A stretch of 7,129 nucleotides of DNA from Clostridiales bacterium (GTDB lineage: Bacteria > Bacillota > Clostridia > Saccharofermentanales > UBA5734). The translations under genes and the position numbers were made by a program. The DNA lies in NCBI GenBank assembly GCA_003451915.1, contig DMJC01000085.1, positions 1 through 7,129 of the forward strand, given 5' to 3'. How positions within the stretch are numbered: the first letter of the stretch is position 1; each line of letters opens with the position of its first letter. The notes beneath the pieces are model-generated. The model had not been told where the DNA came from. It saw only the letters and a list, made by a program, of their open reading frames with translations, and searched no databases. Positions 1 to 6,630 of this stretch are shown here, one piece after another.

Positions 1-24
1 TACCGTTTCGGAATGAGCTGATAC

Positions 25-909
25 CTACCCCTTAAGCGCTCCCAATGCAATTCCTTTGACGAAATATTTCTGGAAGAACGGATAAGCGCAAAGAACCGGA
101 AATACCGCAATGGTGGCCAGTGACATGCGGATTGTTTCACTGGGCAGAGGCTTGCCGGGGCTCATGCTGCCGAGATTGTAGGATTTGAGAAACTGAACAT
201 CAGTCAGAATGCGATTGAGGATATTCTGCAGGCTGAACAGCTCTTTTTTGTTGATGTAGACGAGGCCATTGAACCAGTCATTCCAATAGGCTAATGCGGT
301 CAACAAACCGATGGTGGCCAGAATTGGCAGCGACATGGGAATTACGATGGTGCGGAATGTACGGAATTCACCTGCACCATCTATTTTCGCCGACTCGATC
401 AGTTCATTGGGGATGCTCGTCGAGAAATAGTTTCTGACCAGCATGACGGCAAAACCGTTGAGCAGCAGATTAGGAATAATTAAGGCAAACAGGGTGTTTT
501 TAATGCCCAGGTATTGGGTGTAGATCAAGTAGGTCGGCACCAGGCCGCCATTGAATAGCAAGGTAAAAACAACATAGAAATTGAAGATGTTCCTGAATCT
601 GAGGGTGTTGCGCGACAGCGGCCAGGCCAGCAGCATGTTGATGGTCAGGCTGACAGCCGTGCCGACAACCGTAATCAGGATAGTGATGCCATAAGCTCGC
701 AGGATTTCTGCCCATGAAGACAAGAGATACCTGTAAGAAGTCAAACTGATGGCTTTGGGAATAAGGCTGTAGCCTTCTTTGAGAATGACTATTTCATCGG
801 TGAAAGAGGCTGAAATCATGATTATAAAGGGAATGACACAGGCAAGGGCAAAAAGGCCTAATATCACGAAACCAACCCGTTCCAACCCTTTTTCATGCAA
901 TTTACTCAA
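25..909 (-). CDS. Sugar ABC transporter permease, LplC/YtcP type (CUT1 family)
   Basis: This is one of the two membrane subunits of an oligosaccharide importer, 294 residues, the usual size for the family. Hydrophobic segments near residues 11-34, 71-97, 108-130, 139-158, 186-208 and 260-280 give the expected six-helix MetI-like fold. The cytoplasmic EAA loop that docks the ATPase is visible as ESAKIDG at residues 172-178. The stretch FNGGLVPTYL (119-128) and the C-terminus ending QKYFVKGIALGALKG are characteristic of LplC/YtcP-type permeases. The start is TTG: the next in-frame ATG is at residue 31, inside the first helix, while an AGGAGG ribosome binding site lies 8 bases upstream of the TTG. 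It follows the other permease after 12 bases and is the last gene of the visible operon. No terminator is seen in the 24 bases after its TAG stop. The transporter class is clear; the sugar is not. Confidence 0.95.
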   Translation of the reverse strand: MSKLHEKGLERVGFVILGLFALACVIPFIIMISASFTDEIVILKEGYSLIPKAISLTSYRYLLSSWAEILRAYGITILITVVGTAVSLTINMLLAWPLSRNTLRFRNIFNFYVVFTLLFNGGLVPTYLIYTQYLGIKNTLFALIIPNLLLNGFAVMLVRNYFSTSIPNELIESAKIDGAGEFRTFRTIVIPMSLPILATIGLLTALAYWNDWFNGLVYINKKELFSLQNILNRILTDVQFLKSYNLGSMSPGKPLPSETIRMSLATIAVFPVLCAYPFFQKYFVKGIALGALKG

Positions 910-917
910 GGCAGTGA

Positions 918-923
918 CCTCCT
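918..923 (-). promoter_or_regulatory. Ribosome binding site that fixes the TTG start of the LplC-type permease
   Basis: The minus strand reads TAGGAGGTCACTGCC then TTG. AGGAGG is a full-strength Shine-Dalgarno sequence 8 bases before the TTG. It overlaps the TAG stop (922-924) of the upstream permease gene, so a ribosome finishing that gene is already placed on the next binding site. This favours coupled translation of the two permeases, which must assemble one-to-one. Confidence 0.85.
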
Positions 924-1845
924 AAAACAAGGCACTTTCCGGATTAAGTTTCCGGACAAACCAGTTGGACAGCAAAACCAGAACAAAACCGACGATGGAC
1001 TGATAAAAGTTGGCAGCTGATGAACGGCCGATGTCACCCAGCTGCATTAATCCCCGATACACATAAGTGTCAATGGTATTTGTCACATTGAACAGCACAC
1101 CGGAATTCATCGGTACCTGGTAAAAGAGACCAAAGTCAGAATAAAATATTTTGCCGATGTTGAGAATTGTCAGCATAATAATGACCGGTTTCAGCAAAGG
1201 CAATGTGATATGACGAATTTGCTTCCAGCGCGATGCGCCGTCCAGCCGAGCCGCTTCGAAATATTCAGGACTGATGCCGACGACAGTGGCCAGATAGATA
1301 ATACAGCCAAAACCAGCATTTTTCCAAATATTGACAAAGGTCAGAATAAACGGCCAATAGCGGGGTTCACTATACCAGCTGACTTCAGGCAGTCCCAGAA
1401 ACGGCAAGATTGCCTTGTTTAAAAAGCCTGAATTCATGCTCAGTGCAGCGTAACTCAAATAAGCCACAATTACCATCGAGATCAAAGCGGGCAGAATAAT
1501 CAGGCTTTGAAAGGTGCGCAGCAAAAGCTTGTTGCGGATTTCATTGAGAAAGATCGCGAATGCGACCTGGATGATAATACCCAGAATAATGAATGCCACA
1601 TTATAGAACAAGGTATTCCGGGTGATGATCCAGGCATCTGATGTCTTGAACAGGTAGGTGAAATTGCTTAATCCCGTCCAGTCGCTGCCGAGAATGCCTT
1701 TACGGAAATCGATTTTTTTAAAGGCAATCAGAATGCCAAACATCGGCAGATAATTATTGATGAAAAAATAGATGAGTCCTGGCAGCATCATCAGATAGAG
1801 TACTGATAAGTGCGGGCGTCTTTTCAATTTAGCAGGTTTTTGCAT
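922..1845 (-). CDS. Sugar ABC transporter permease, LplB/YteP type (CUT1 family)
   Basis: This is the partner membrane subunit of the importer, 307 residues from the start chosen here. Six hydrophobic segments fall near residues 13-39, 76-100, 110-136, 164-187, 215-237 and 279-297. The ATPase-docking EAA loop is seen as EAARLDG at residues 197-203, followed by the conserved run into LPLLKP. The N-terminus, a basic stretch followed by YLMMLPGLIYFFINNYLPMFG, is typical of LplB-type proteins. The frame stays open up to an ATG at 1906-1908, which would add 21 residues. I prefer the ATG at 1843-1845 because it has an AAAGGAT ribosome binding site at proper spacing, gives the usual family N-terminus, and the extra 21 codons would simply translate an RNA stem-loop. 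It lies between the binding-protein gene and the LplC-type permease in one operon. Substrate unknown. Confidence 0.93.
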   Translation of the reverse strand: MQKPAKLKRRPHLSVLYLMMLPGLIYFFINNYLPMFGILIAFKKIDFRKGILGSDWTGLSNFTYLFKTSDAWIITRNTLFYNVAFIILGIIIQVAFAIFLNEIRNKLLLRTFQSLIILPALISMVIVAYLSYAALSMNSGFLNKAILPFLGLPEVSWYSEPRYWPFILTFVNIWKNAGFGCIIYLATVVGISPEYFEAARLDGASRWKQIRHITLPLLKPVIIMLTILNIGKIFYSDFGLFYQVPMNSGVLFNVTNTIDTYVYRGLMQLGDIGRSSAANFYQSIVGFVLVLLSNWFVRKLNPESALF

Positions 1846-1850
1846 AGTCA

Positions 1851-1857
1851 ATCCTTT
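1851..1857 (-). promoter_or_regulatory. Ribosome binding site for the LplB-type permease (supports start at 1845)
   Basis: On the minus strand AAAGGAT precedes ATG (1845-1843) by 5 bases. It sits only 4 bases after the base of the 1862-1903 stem-loop and remains single-stranded outside it. It supports the internal ATG over the longer frame starting at 1908. Confidence 0.7.
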
Positions 1858-1861
1858 ACTT

Positions 1862-1903
1862 GCGGTCAACCCGGCTAATTTGCGGATTAGCCGAGTTGAC
1901 CGC
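1862..1903 (-). promoter_or_regulatory. 18-bp stem-loop between binding-protein and permease genes
   Basis: Read on the minus strand, the arm at 1903-1886 (starting GCGGTCAACTCGG) pairs over all 18 positions with the arm at 1879-1862 (ending GGGTTGACCGC), closing a 6-base loop CCGCAA. The only non-Watson-Crick pair is one G-U. It starts 29 bases after the TGA stop of the binding-protein gene. No run of U follows, as the next bases are the AAGTAAAGGAT of the permease leader, so it does not look like a complete intrinsic terminator. Intercistronic hairpins at this position are known in sugar importer operons to protect the binding-protein message or reduce read-through, giving more binding protein than permease. 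That role is inferred here. Confidence 0.8.
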
Positions 1904-1932
1904 GTCATGATCGATCAAGAATATGGATCAGG

Positions 1933-3462
1933 TCAATTGCCAGCCAGGAAAGCGTCGAGCTGCTTCTGCTTCTCGGCGACAACCTTGTCAATGCCAGCTT
2001 CTTTGAGCTTGGCGATGAATTCCGGCAATACGGTTTCCGGATCGACAGAGCCGGAGTCCAAAGCCTTTTTGTACTGGCTGACAACGTTGTTGAGGGCGAC
2101 AACTTCATCGGTAACCGGTGTCGGATCATAGGAGAAACCCATGGCCTTCGACACCAGTGCTCCGCTGTTCAAAGCCTTAATCTTGTCCCAGTAATCTGGC
2201 GGATTACCATTCCACACTTTGGCCATGTAAGCATTACCAACCATCCAGGGGGTGTTGATGAAGTACTTGTTAGGCTTTTCTGCTGTGACGGTGTCTGGGT
2301 TCTTGATTGTGCCATCATCGGCGGCAACATAATGCTGTCCTTCAATACCCCAGGCCAGCAGGTTGACAATATCCGCATCCGTGTATTGCAGATTGAGCAT
2401 CTGGACAGCTTTATCCGGCGTGGTGCTGTTGGTGGGCACAACCCACATGAACAAGGTGCAGTTCGAGGTATTGCTAGTTGCAGGTGCGAATGCTTTATAA
2501 GTCATCGGCATACCTGCGCTGGCAGATTCCTCCGCGCTAGGTCCGTCAAATTTAACTGGGGCGACGTAGAGGTAACCTTTACCAGACTTCAGCAGGCTGT
2601 ACTGGTCATCCTGAGTTGTAGCGGCATCCTTGAGGATATAACCTTTGGTGTACCAGTCGCGCATGGTGCGCACAAGACTGGCATATTCAGCGCTTTCATA
2701 CCAGTTGGTGACTTTCGTGTCCTGGCCATTGTTCATCAGGACGCCGAAGCGGTCGCCCAGCATGTCATAAGGTGTGTAGATTTCCAGCATAGATGAGCTG
2801 ACGTTCGAGGGCAGTAACGGGGTGCTTTCCGGTTCATTGGCTTTAATCGTTTCAAGGATCTTGCCGATGTCTTCATAGGATTTGAGTTCATCGAGGTTGA
2901 TGTTGTATTTGCTGACGATGTCTAAGGAGATATTGATACCAGAAGCTGCTGCCAGGTCACGGGCCTGGGTGACGCCATAAATCTTGCCGCTGACCATGCC
3001 GCCCTTGTAATAGTCGCCCAGAACATCCTTGATGCCCTGACCGTACTGATCGATCAAGCCGCCAATTTCTTGGAATTTTCCTTGGGCAACCATGCTGGTG
3101 TAAGAGTAGGGGAAAGTGACCATCAGGTCGAGTTGCTCATTGCTGGAGAGCATCAGGTTATACTGCTCCATAGCTGCACCAAAATTGATATAGAGCAGCT
3201 CTATTTCACAATTGATCTTAGCCAAGGTGATCTTGTTAATCTCATCCTGGACTTTGAGCAGGTCCTCGGGTGACTGACCGAAGGTCATCATCGACAAAAC
3301 CAGTTTGGTCGGCGGGCCCTGAGTTGTTGTCGGGGCTGCCGTTGTTGCTGTTGTTCCGCTGCCGGTCGACGTCGGCGTCGTGGTCGTCACGGCCGGCTGA
3401 CAGGCCGAGACCACCATCAGTACTGCCAGCATCAGGATGATCAGACTAAATGCTCGTTTCAT
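1933..3462 (-). CDS. Extracellular sugar-binding lipoprotein of the ABC importer
   Basis: This 509-residue protein is the solute-binding subunit, expected to be anchored by lipid to the outer face of the membrane and to hand oligosaccharide to the two permeases encoded downstream. It begins with a lipoprotein signal peptide: MKR, a hydrophobic stretch at about 5-18, then the lipobox VSAC with Cys21 as the lipidated residue. A Thr-rich linker follows (13 Thr in residues 26-47), then the binding fold from about residue 53. The C-terminal part, roughly the last 140 residues ending LKEAGIDKVVAEKQKQLDAFLAGN, resembles the DUF3502 region found in a subset of these proteins (recognised by eye, not by search). 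The length fits the large LplA/YtcQ-type binding proteins. An excellent ribosome binding site supports the ATG. It is the first gene of the importer set and is followed by a stem-loop. The ligand cannot be read from sequence. Confidence 0.94.
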   Translation of the reverse strand: MKRAFSLIILMLAVLMVVSACQPAVTTTTPTSTGSGTTATTAAPTTTQGPPTKLVLSMMTFGQSPEDLLKVQDEINKITLAKINCEIELLYINFGAAMEQYNLMLSSNEQLDLMVTFPYSYTSMVAQGKFQEIGGLIDQYGQGIKDVLGDYYKGGMVSGKIYGVTQARDLAAASGINISLDIVSKYNINLDELKSYEDIGKILETIKANEPESTPLLPSNVSSSMLEIYTPYDMLGDRFGVLMNNGQDTKVTNWYESAEYASLVRTMRDWYTKGYILKDAATTQDDQYSLLKSGKGYLYVAPVKFDGPSAEESASAGMPMTYKAFAPATSNTSNCTLFMWVVPTNSTTPDKAVQMLNLQYTDADIVNLLAWGIEGQHYVAADDGTIKNPDTVTAEKPNKYFINTPWMVGNAYMAKVWNGNPPDYWDKIKALNSGALVSKAMGFSYDPTPVTDEVVALNNVVSQYKKALDSGSVDPETVLPEFIAKLKEAGIDKVVAEKQKQLDAFLAGN

Positions 3463-3468
3463 AATAAT

Positions 3469-3475
3469 CCTCCTC
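3469..3475 (-). promoter_or_regulatory. Strong ribosome binding site of the binding-protein gene
   Basis: The minus strand reads GAGGAGG, then ATTATT, then the ATG at 3462-3460. This is close to an ideal Shine-Dalgarno match at 6-base spacing, stronger than that of the first permease gene, in keeping with a binding protein made in excess over its permeases. Confidence 0.85.
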
Positions 3476-3568
3476 GTAAATAAAATTGGTTTGGGCTGAT
3501 CTCATTGTAAAATATGGGTGTCAGACCTTCTGCCACTCTCTCTCACAACTGATAGCACTTTTTTGACT
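3476..3568 (-). promoter_or_regulatory. Probable importer promoter region, with a TACAAT -10 candidate
   Basis: This is the only sizeable gap between genes in the window (106 bases between the regulator stop and the binding-protein ATG). On the minus strand a TACAAT hexamer (3509-3504) is a good -10 candidate, overlapping a TATTTT. No convincing -35 lies 16-18 bases before it; the TCTGACA near 3525-3519 is too close to pair with it. A missing -35 would suit a promoter that depends on an activator such as the AraC-type regulator encoded just upstream. A short GAGAGAG run lies at about 3535-3543. No hairpin plus U-tract is visible, so some transcripts may read through from the regulator gene. 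The call rests on position plus a -10 match and is weak on sequence alone. Confidence 0.35.
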
Positions 3569-4870
3569 TCAGTCAGCTTGATCGCCGTACTTGCGCCGAT
3601 ATTCAAGGGGTGTCATGCCATAATGTTTTTTGAAAGAACGGGCAAAATAAGAAAAATTGCAGTATCCCATCCGGCTCGCCACCATGCTGACGGCGAGATC
3701 GCTTTTACGCAGCAGTCCGGCTGCCTGCTTCAACCGTTCGCTGATCAGGTAGTCTGAAATGCTCAGACCTGTTTCTTTCTTAAAGATGCGGGTCAGATAG
3801 CTCGCATTCAGATAAACCTGACTTGCAATTTCTTCAAGAGTCAGCTCGCGGTTAATATTCTGGTCAATGAACTGTCTGACTTTACTGACGACTGCCTGTG
3901 ACCGGGCATTGGCCGCCAGACCTTTCTGTTGTTCTTCATCAGTCAGCAGTTCATCAAAAGTCTGATTTCTGATTGATAGATTAGCCTGGTCTCTCGAGCG
4001 AAGATGATTGACTGCCGGCACCAGCTCGTTCAAATAGACGGGCAATCCAAGATAGCAACAGAGGCTGCACTGAATATATTGGTTGGCTGCAGCGATAAAT
4101 CGATTGCAGTCGGCCTTGATCTGCCCCAGATCCGGCATGAGATCAGAGTCGAGGTAAATCAGTGCAACAAGAAAATCATGTTCCAGCTCGATAATGATGC
4201 CGTTGTCTGACTCATGCAGAATCAACTCTTCGCTGATGTTTTTCAGCGCAAACATCATCAAGGTTTCATCACGGGGGCTCAAGTCTTGCCGCCAGGATTG
4301 AATTCTGATCAAAACCGGCAGAACCTTTATTTCTTCGAGTCCCGGCAGATTAATGGCCTGGGCCATGTGACGGATTTCGTCAAAAGCCGGCAAAGCTTTT
4401 TGTGTCAGGATGTCAAGCCAGAAGCGTTCAACGACCATGGGCTGATGACGCAGCCACAGTTTGCTGAATTGCCGGTCAGTCATTTGTTCGTTGACCTGCC
4501 GGATTTTTTCGGCGGCTTTTTGCAGGACAGAGGTCAGTTCGGCCGGGTCGGCCGGCTTGAGGATGTAGTCGAGACTCCCCAGCGCAAGAGCCTGCCGGGC
4601 ATAACTGAAATCAGCATGACAAGTTAGAAAAATGCACTCAGTTTGAGCATGGTTTTCGCGAACCCAGGCTAAAAGCTCCAGTCCGCTGCTCTGCGGCATT
4701 TCAATATCGCATAGCATCAGGTCTGGCGGCTGCTGTTGGAAAAAAGCTTTCGCCTGGCGCGCGTTCAGTGCTTCTCCTACAATTTCAAAGCCAAGCGCGG
4801 CAAAATCGACCGTTGAGCGCAGCGCATCGATTTCCAGCTGCTCATCATCGACAATCAGTAATCGCATCAT
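3569..4870 (-). CDS. Response regulator with AraC-type DNA-binding domain (YesN-like)
   Basis: This 433-residue cytoplasmic transcription regulator is the partner of the histidine kinase encoded upstream. The receiver domain (about 1-120) keeps the full active site: acidic pair Asp8-Asp9, phosphoacceptor Asp55 in LMLCDIEMP, Thr83 and Lys105 in YILKPAD. A middle region of about 130-315 has no motif I recognise, as is normal in YesN-like proteins. Residues about 327-430 form two helix-turn-helix units of the AraC/XylS type, with LTLEEIASQVYLNASYLTRIFKK and the signature end GYCNFSYFARSFKKHYGMTPLEYRRKY. Its ATG (4868-4870) overlaps the kinase TGA as ATGA; a second ATG directly follows (4865-4867) and either could serve. 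A GGTGG sequence just upstream may act as ribosome binding site. It probably activates the importer genes that follow; that target is inferred from position. Confidence 0.95.
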   Translation of the reverse strand: MMRLLIVDDEQLEIDALRSTVDFAALGFEIVGEALNARQAKAFFQQQPPDLMLCDIEMPQSSGLELLAWVRENHAQTECIFLTCHADFSYARQALALGSLDYILKPADPAELTSVLQKAAEKIRQVNEQMTDRQFSKLWLRHQPMVVERFWLDILTQKALPAFDEIRHMAQAINLPGLEEIKVLPVLIRIQSWRQDLSPRDETLMMFALKNISEELILHESDNGIIIELEHDFLVALIYLDSDLMPDLGQIKADCNRFIAAANQYIQCSLCCYLGLPVYLNELVPAVNHLRSRDQANLSIRNQTFDELLTDEEQQKGLAANARSQAVVSKVRQFIDQNINRELTLEEIASQVYLNASYLTRIFKKETGLSISDYLISERLKQAAGLLRKSDLAVSMVASRMGYCNFSYFARSFKKHYGMTPLEYRRKYGDQAD

Positions 4871-6630
4871 GTTTTCACCACCGGTTTCACCCAGCGCAAC
4901 GGCAGGTGCAGCTTGATCAGCGCACCATGCGGAACCTGGTTAGTAATTTCTATCGAAGCATGTCCCTGATAGATCAGTTCCAGACGGCGACTCACATTAC
5001 GGATGCCGATACGTGACTCGTCAGGGCCTTTAGACATTGGCTGTTCTACATGCAGAGACCGGAGGATGTCCTCCGGAAAACCCGGGCCGTCATCGGCGAT
5101 GATGATTTCGGCACAAGGCTCCCGATCCTGACCCGTCTCAGCCAGTTTTGCGGTAATATCCAGATGGACTGGCTGATCAAGCGTCAGGGCATACTTGACA
5201 GTATTTTCGGCAAAGTTCTGGACGATCATCGGAGGCACCGGGATCTGGCTGACCAGATCCGCGGCTTCAATCCGGCATACAAGCTGTTCAGGATAACGCA
5301 GCTCCTGGATTTTGAGATAATTACTGACATGGTCGAGCTCGTCGCGCAGAGGTACGAAATCTCCGGTATTGCGAAAAGCATAACGGAAATAATTGATCAG
5401 GCAGCGGGTCATCTCCAGCGTCAGATCATGCTTCTGACTTTGGCTCAGCCGATAAAGGATGTTCAGTGAATTAAGAAAAAAGTGCGGATTGATCTGCAGT
5501 TTAAGCTGATTCAGCTCTTGGCGCTGACTGTTTATTTTTTCTTCGTAAACACTGATTTTCAGATCGTGGATTTGATCGAGCATTTCATTAAAGGTGTCGT
5601 GAACCGTTAGAAATTCATCCGCCGCAGGCTGTCGCGGGATTCGCGCCTCAACATCGCCGGCTTTGATTTTTTTCATCGCCGTCTGTAAACGATCCAAGGG
5701 TTTCAGGACAATCTGGCGCAGATAGAACAGAATGGCCGGCAGCACCAGAACCGAACAAACCGCAAGGGCCGTGATGATCCGGCGCAGCCCGATCAGATTA
5801 GCCAGAATCAGGCTGTCAGGGATGACAGCCACCAGATGGAAATTGCCGCTGGCGGAAGCCGCGCCGACAACCAGAAAGCTTTGATCCGTCCCGGTCAGGT
5901 AGTACTGGTCAACCTTGCCAGTCAGCTGCAGACCAGGATCGCGGATAACGCGCGAACTGGCCAATGGCTGGCCAAAGGTGGAGGTGATCATGGCGGAACC
6001 TTCCTGCCCCAGATTAATCATGTTCAGCGGAATGAGCAGATTCTTGAGGTTGACCCAGGCACCCAGATAATCATCACCGGTTCGATAAATTCGAAAGATA
6101 TAGTATTCTTCATCAATGTGAAAAACTACCCACCGGCGGAAGCTGCTGTCGGCCAATGCCGGTTTGATTGAAAAATATTTTTTCAGGTAGGCAATGATGG
6201 CATCTCGCTCACTTATGCTGCCACGCGAAGGGAGTGATGTGTAGGCCAGGTCTGCATACTTGCTGCTGTAGTAAAACAAACTGTCGACTGTCTTGAGGGT
6301 GTTAATGTCCTTGGACATTTTATCGGTGAGCTCAACTTTGAGCAATGTGTAACGGTCAGGACCTGCTTTAGCAACGGCATCACGAAAGTCTGTATTCGCT
6401 ACGGACGTCACGAGATATTTTTCAGCGACCGCGAGACCGGCATCGATCTGAGCCATATAGAGCGACAGCAGGTTCCGGTTGGTCTCAGCCACCTGGTTAC
6501 CCAAAATGCTGATGGCATAGCTGTTGCCATAAATCAGCAGCAAGATGAGTGGCAGCAGGATGGAACAGAAGCCTGCGACCAGCTTGAAGCGAATCGTCTT
6601 GAACGATACTTCCCGGCCGGCAATCTTCAT
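4867..6630 (-). CDS. Membrane sensor histidine kinase (YesM-like, His_kinase/HAMP type)
   Basis: This 587-residue sensor kinase is predicted to detect an extracellular cue and phosphorylate the YesN-like regulator. A short cytoplasmic N-terminus leads to membrane helix 1 (about 15-37), a large outside sensing domain of about 245 residues (probably Cache-like), membrane helix 2 (about 285-307) and a HAMP linker (about 308-360). A charged helical stretch then precedes the phosphoacceptor motif QINPHFFLNSLN, with His383 as the likely phosphorylation site. The ATP-binding domain shows the N box QNFAENTVKYA (471-481), G1 DDGPG (513-517) and a G2-like GIRNVSRRLELIY. All catalytic elements look intact. 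NPHFF replaces the more usual NPHFL, a mild variation. Its start overlaps the end of the hydrolase gene, and its stop overlaps the regulator start, each as ATGA. An AAAGG lies about 12 bases before its ATG, somewhat far, so coupling to hydrolase translation is likely. Confidence 0.95.
   Translation of the reverse strand: MKIAGREVSFKTIRFKLVAGFCSILLPLILLLIYGNSYAISILGNQVAETNRNLLSLYMAQIDAGLAVAEKYLVTSVANTDFRDAVAKAGPDRYTLLKVELTDKMSKDINTLKTVDSLFYYSSKYADLAYTSLPSRGSISERDAIIAYLKKYFSIKPALADSSFRRWVVFHIDEEYYIFRIYRTGDDYLGAWVNLKNLLIPLNMINLGQEGSAMITSTFGQPLASSRVIRDPGLQLTGKVDQYYLTGTDQSFLVVGAASASGNFHLVAVIPDSLILANLIGLRRIITALAVCSVLVLPAILFYLRQIVLKPLDRLQTAMKKIKAGDVEARIPRQPAADEFLTVHDTFNEMLDQIHDLKISVYEEKINSQRQELNQLKLQINPHFFLNSLNILYRLSQSQKHDLTLEMTRCLINYFRYAFRNTGDFVPLRDELDHVSNYLKIQELRYPEQLVCRIEAADLVSQIPVPPMIVQNFAENTVKYALTLDQPVHLDITAKLAETGQDREPCAEIIIADDGPGFPEDILRSLHVEQPMSKGPDESRIGIRNVSRRLELIYQGHASIEITNQVPHGALIKLHLPLRWVKPVVKT
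5059..5076. repeat. Short perfect inverted repeat inside the kinase gene
   Basis: CCGGAGGA and TCCTCCGG are exact inverted copies separated by TG, giving a 7-bp stem with a 4-base loop in RNA. It lies in the codons for the segment after the G1 motif of the kinase (FPEDILRS). No U-tract follows on the minus strand. It may be chance in coding sequence. Confidence 0.4.
5241..5260. repeat. Short perfect inverted repeat inside the kinase gene
   Basis: GGATCTGG, a 4-base spacer CTGA and CCAGATCC form an exact 8-bp hairpin, in the codons just before the N box of the kinase (DLVSQIPV). It lies about 165 bases upstream, in transcription order, of the similar repeat at 5059-5076. No function is evident. 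Confidence 0.4.

Noticed and set aside
1862..1903. Stem-loop as an intrinsic terminator ending the binding-protein transcript
   Set aside because: No U-tract follows the hairpin in the direction of transcription, and the permease genes continue immediately in the same direction.
2332..2796. 154-codon open frame on the plus strand
   Set aside because: It lies entirely antisense within the well-supported binding-protein gene, shows no recognisable motif, and its length is easily explained as a shadow frame.
3533..3546. CT/GA dinucleotide run as a possible regulatory repeat
   Set aside because: It is only about three to four units long, with no second copy or symmetry to support a binding site.
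4214..4627. 137-codon open frame on the plus strand
   Set aside because: It is antisense to the response regulator gene, whose receiver and AraC domains are complete; the plus-strand product has no family features.
5050..5469. 139-codon open frame on the plus strand
   Set aside because: It is antisense to the conserved catalytic half of the histidine kinase and has no recognisable domain.
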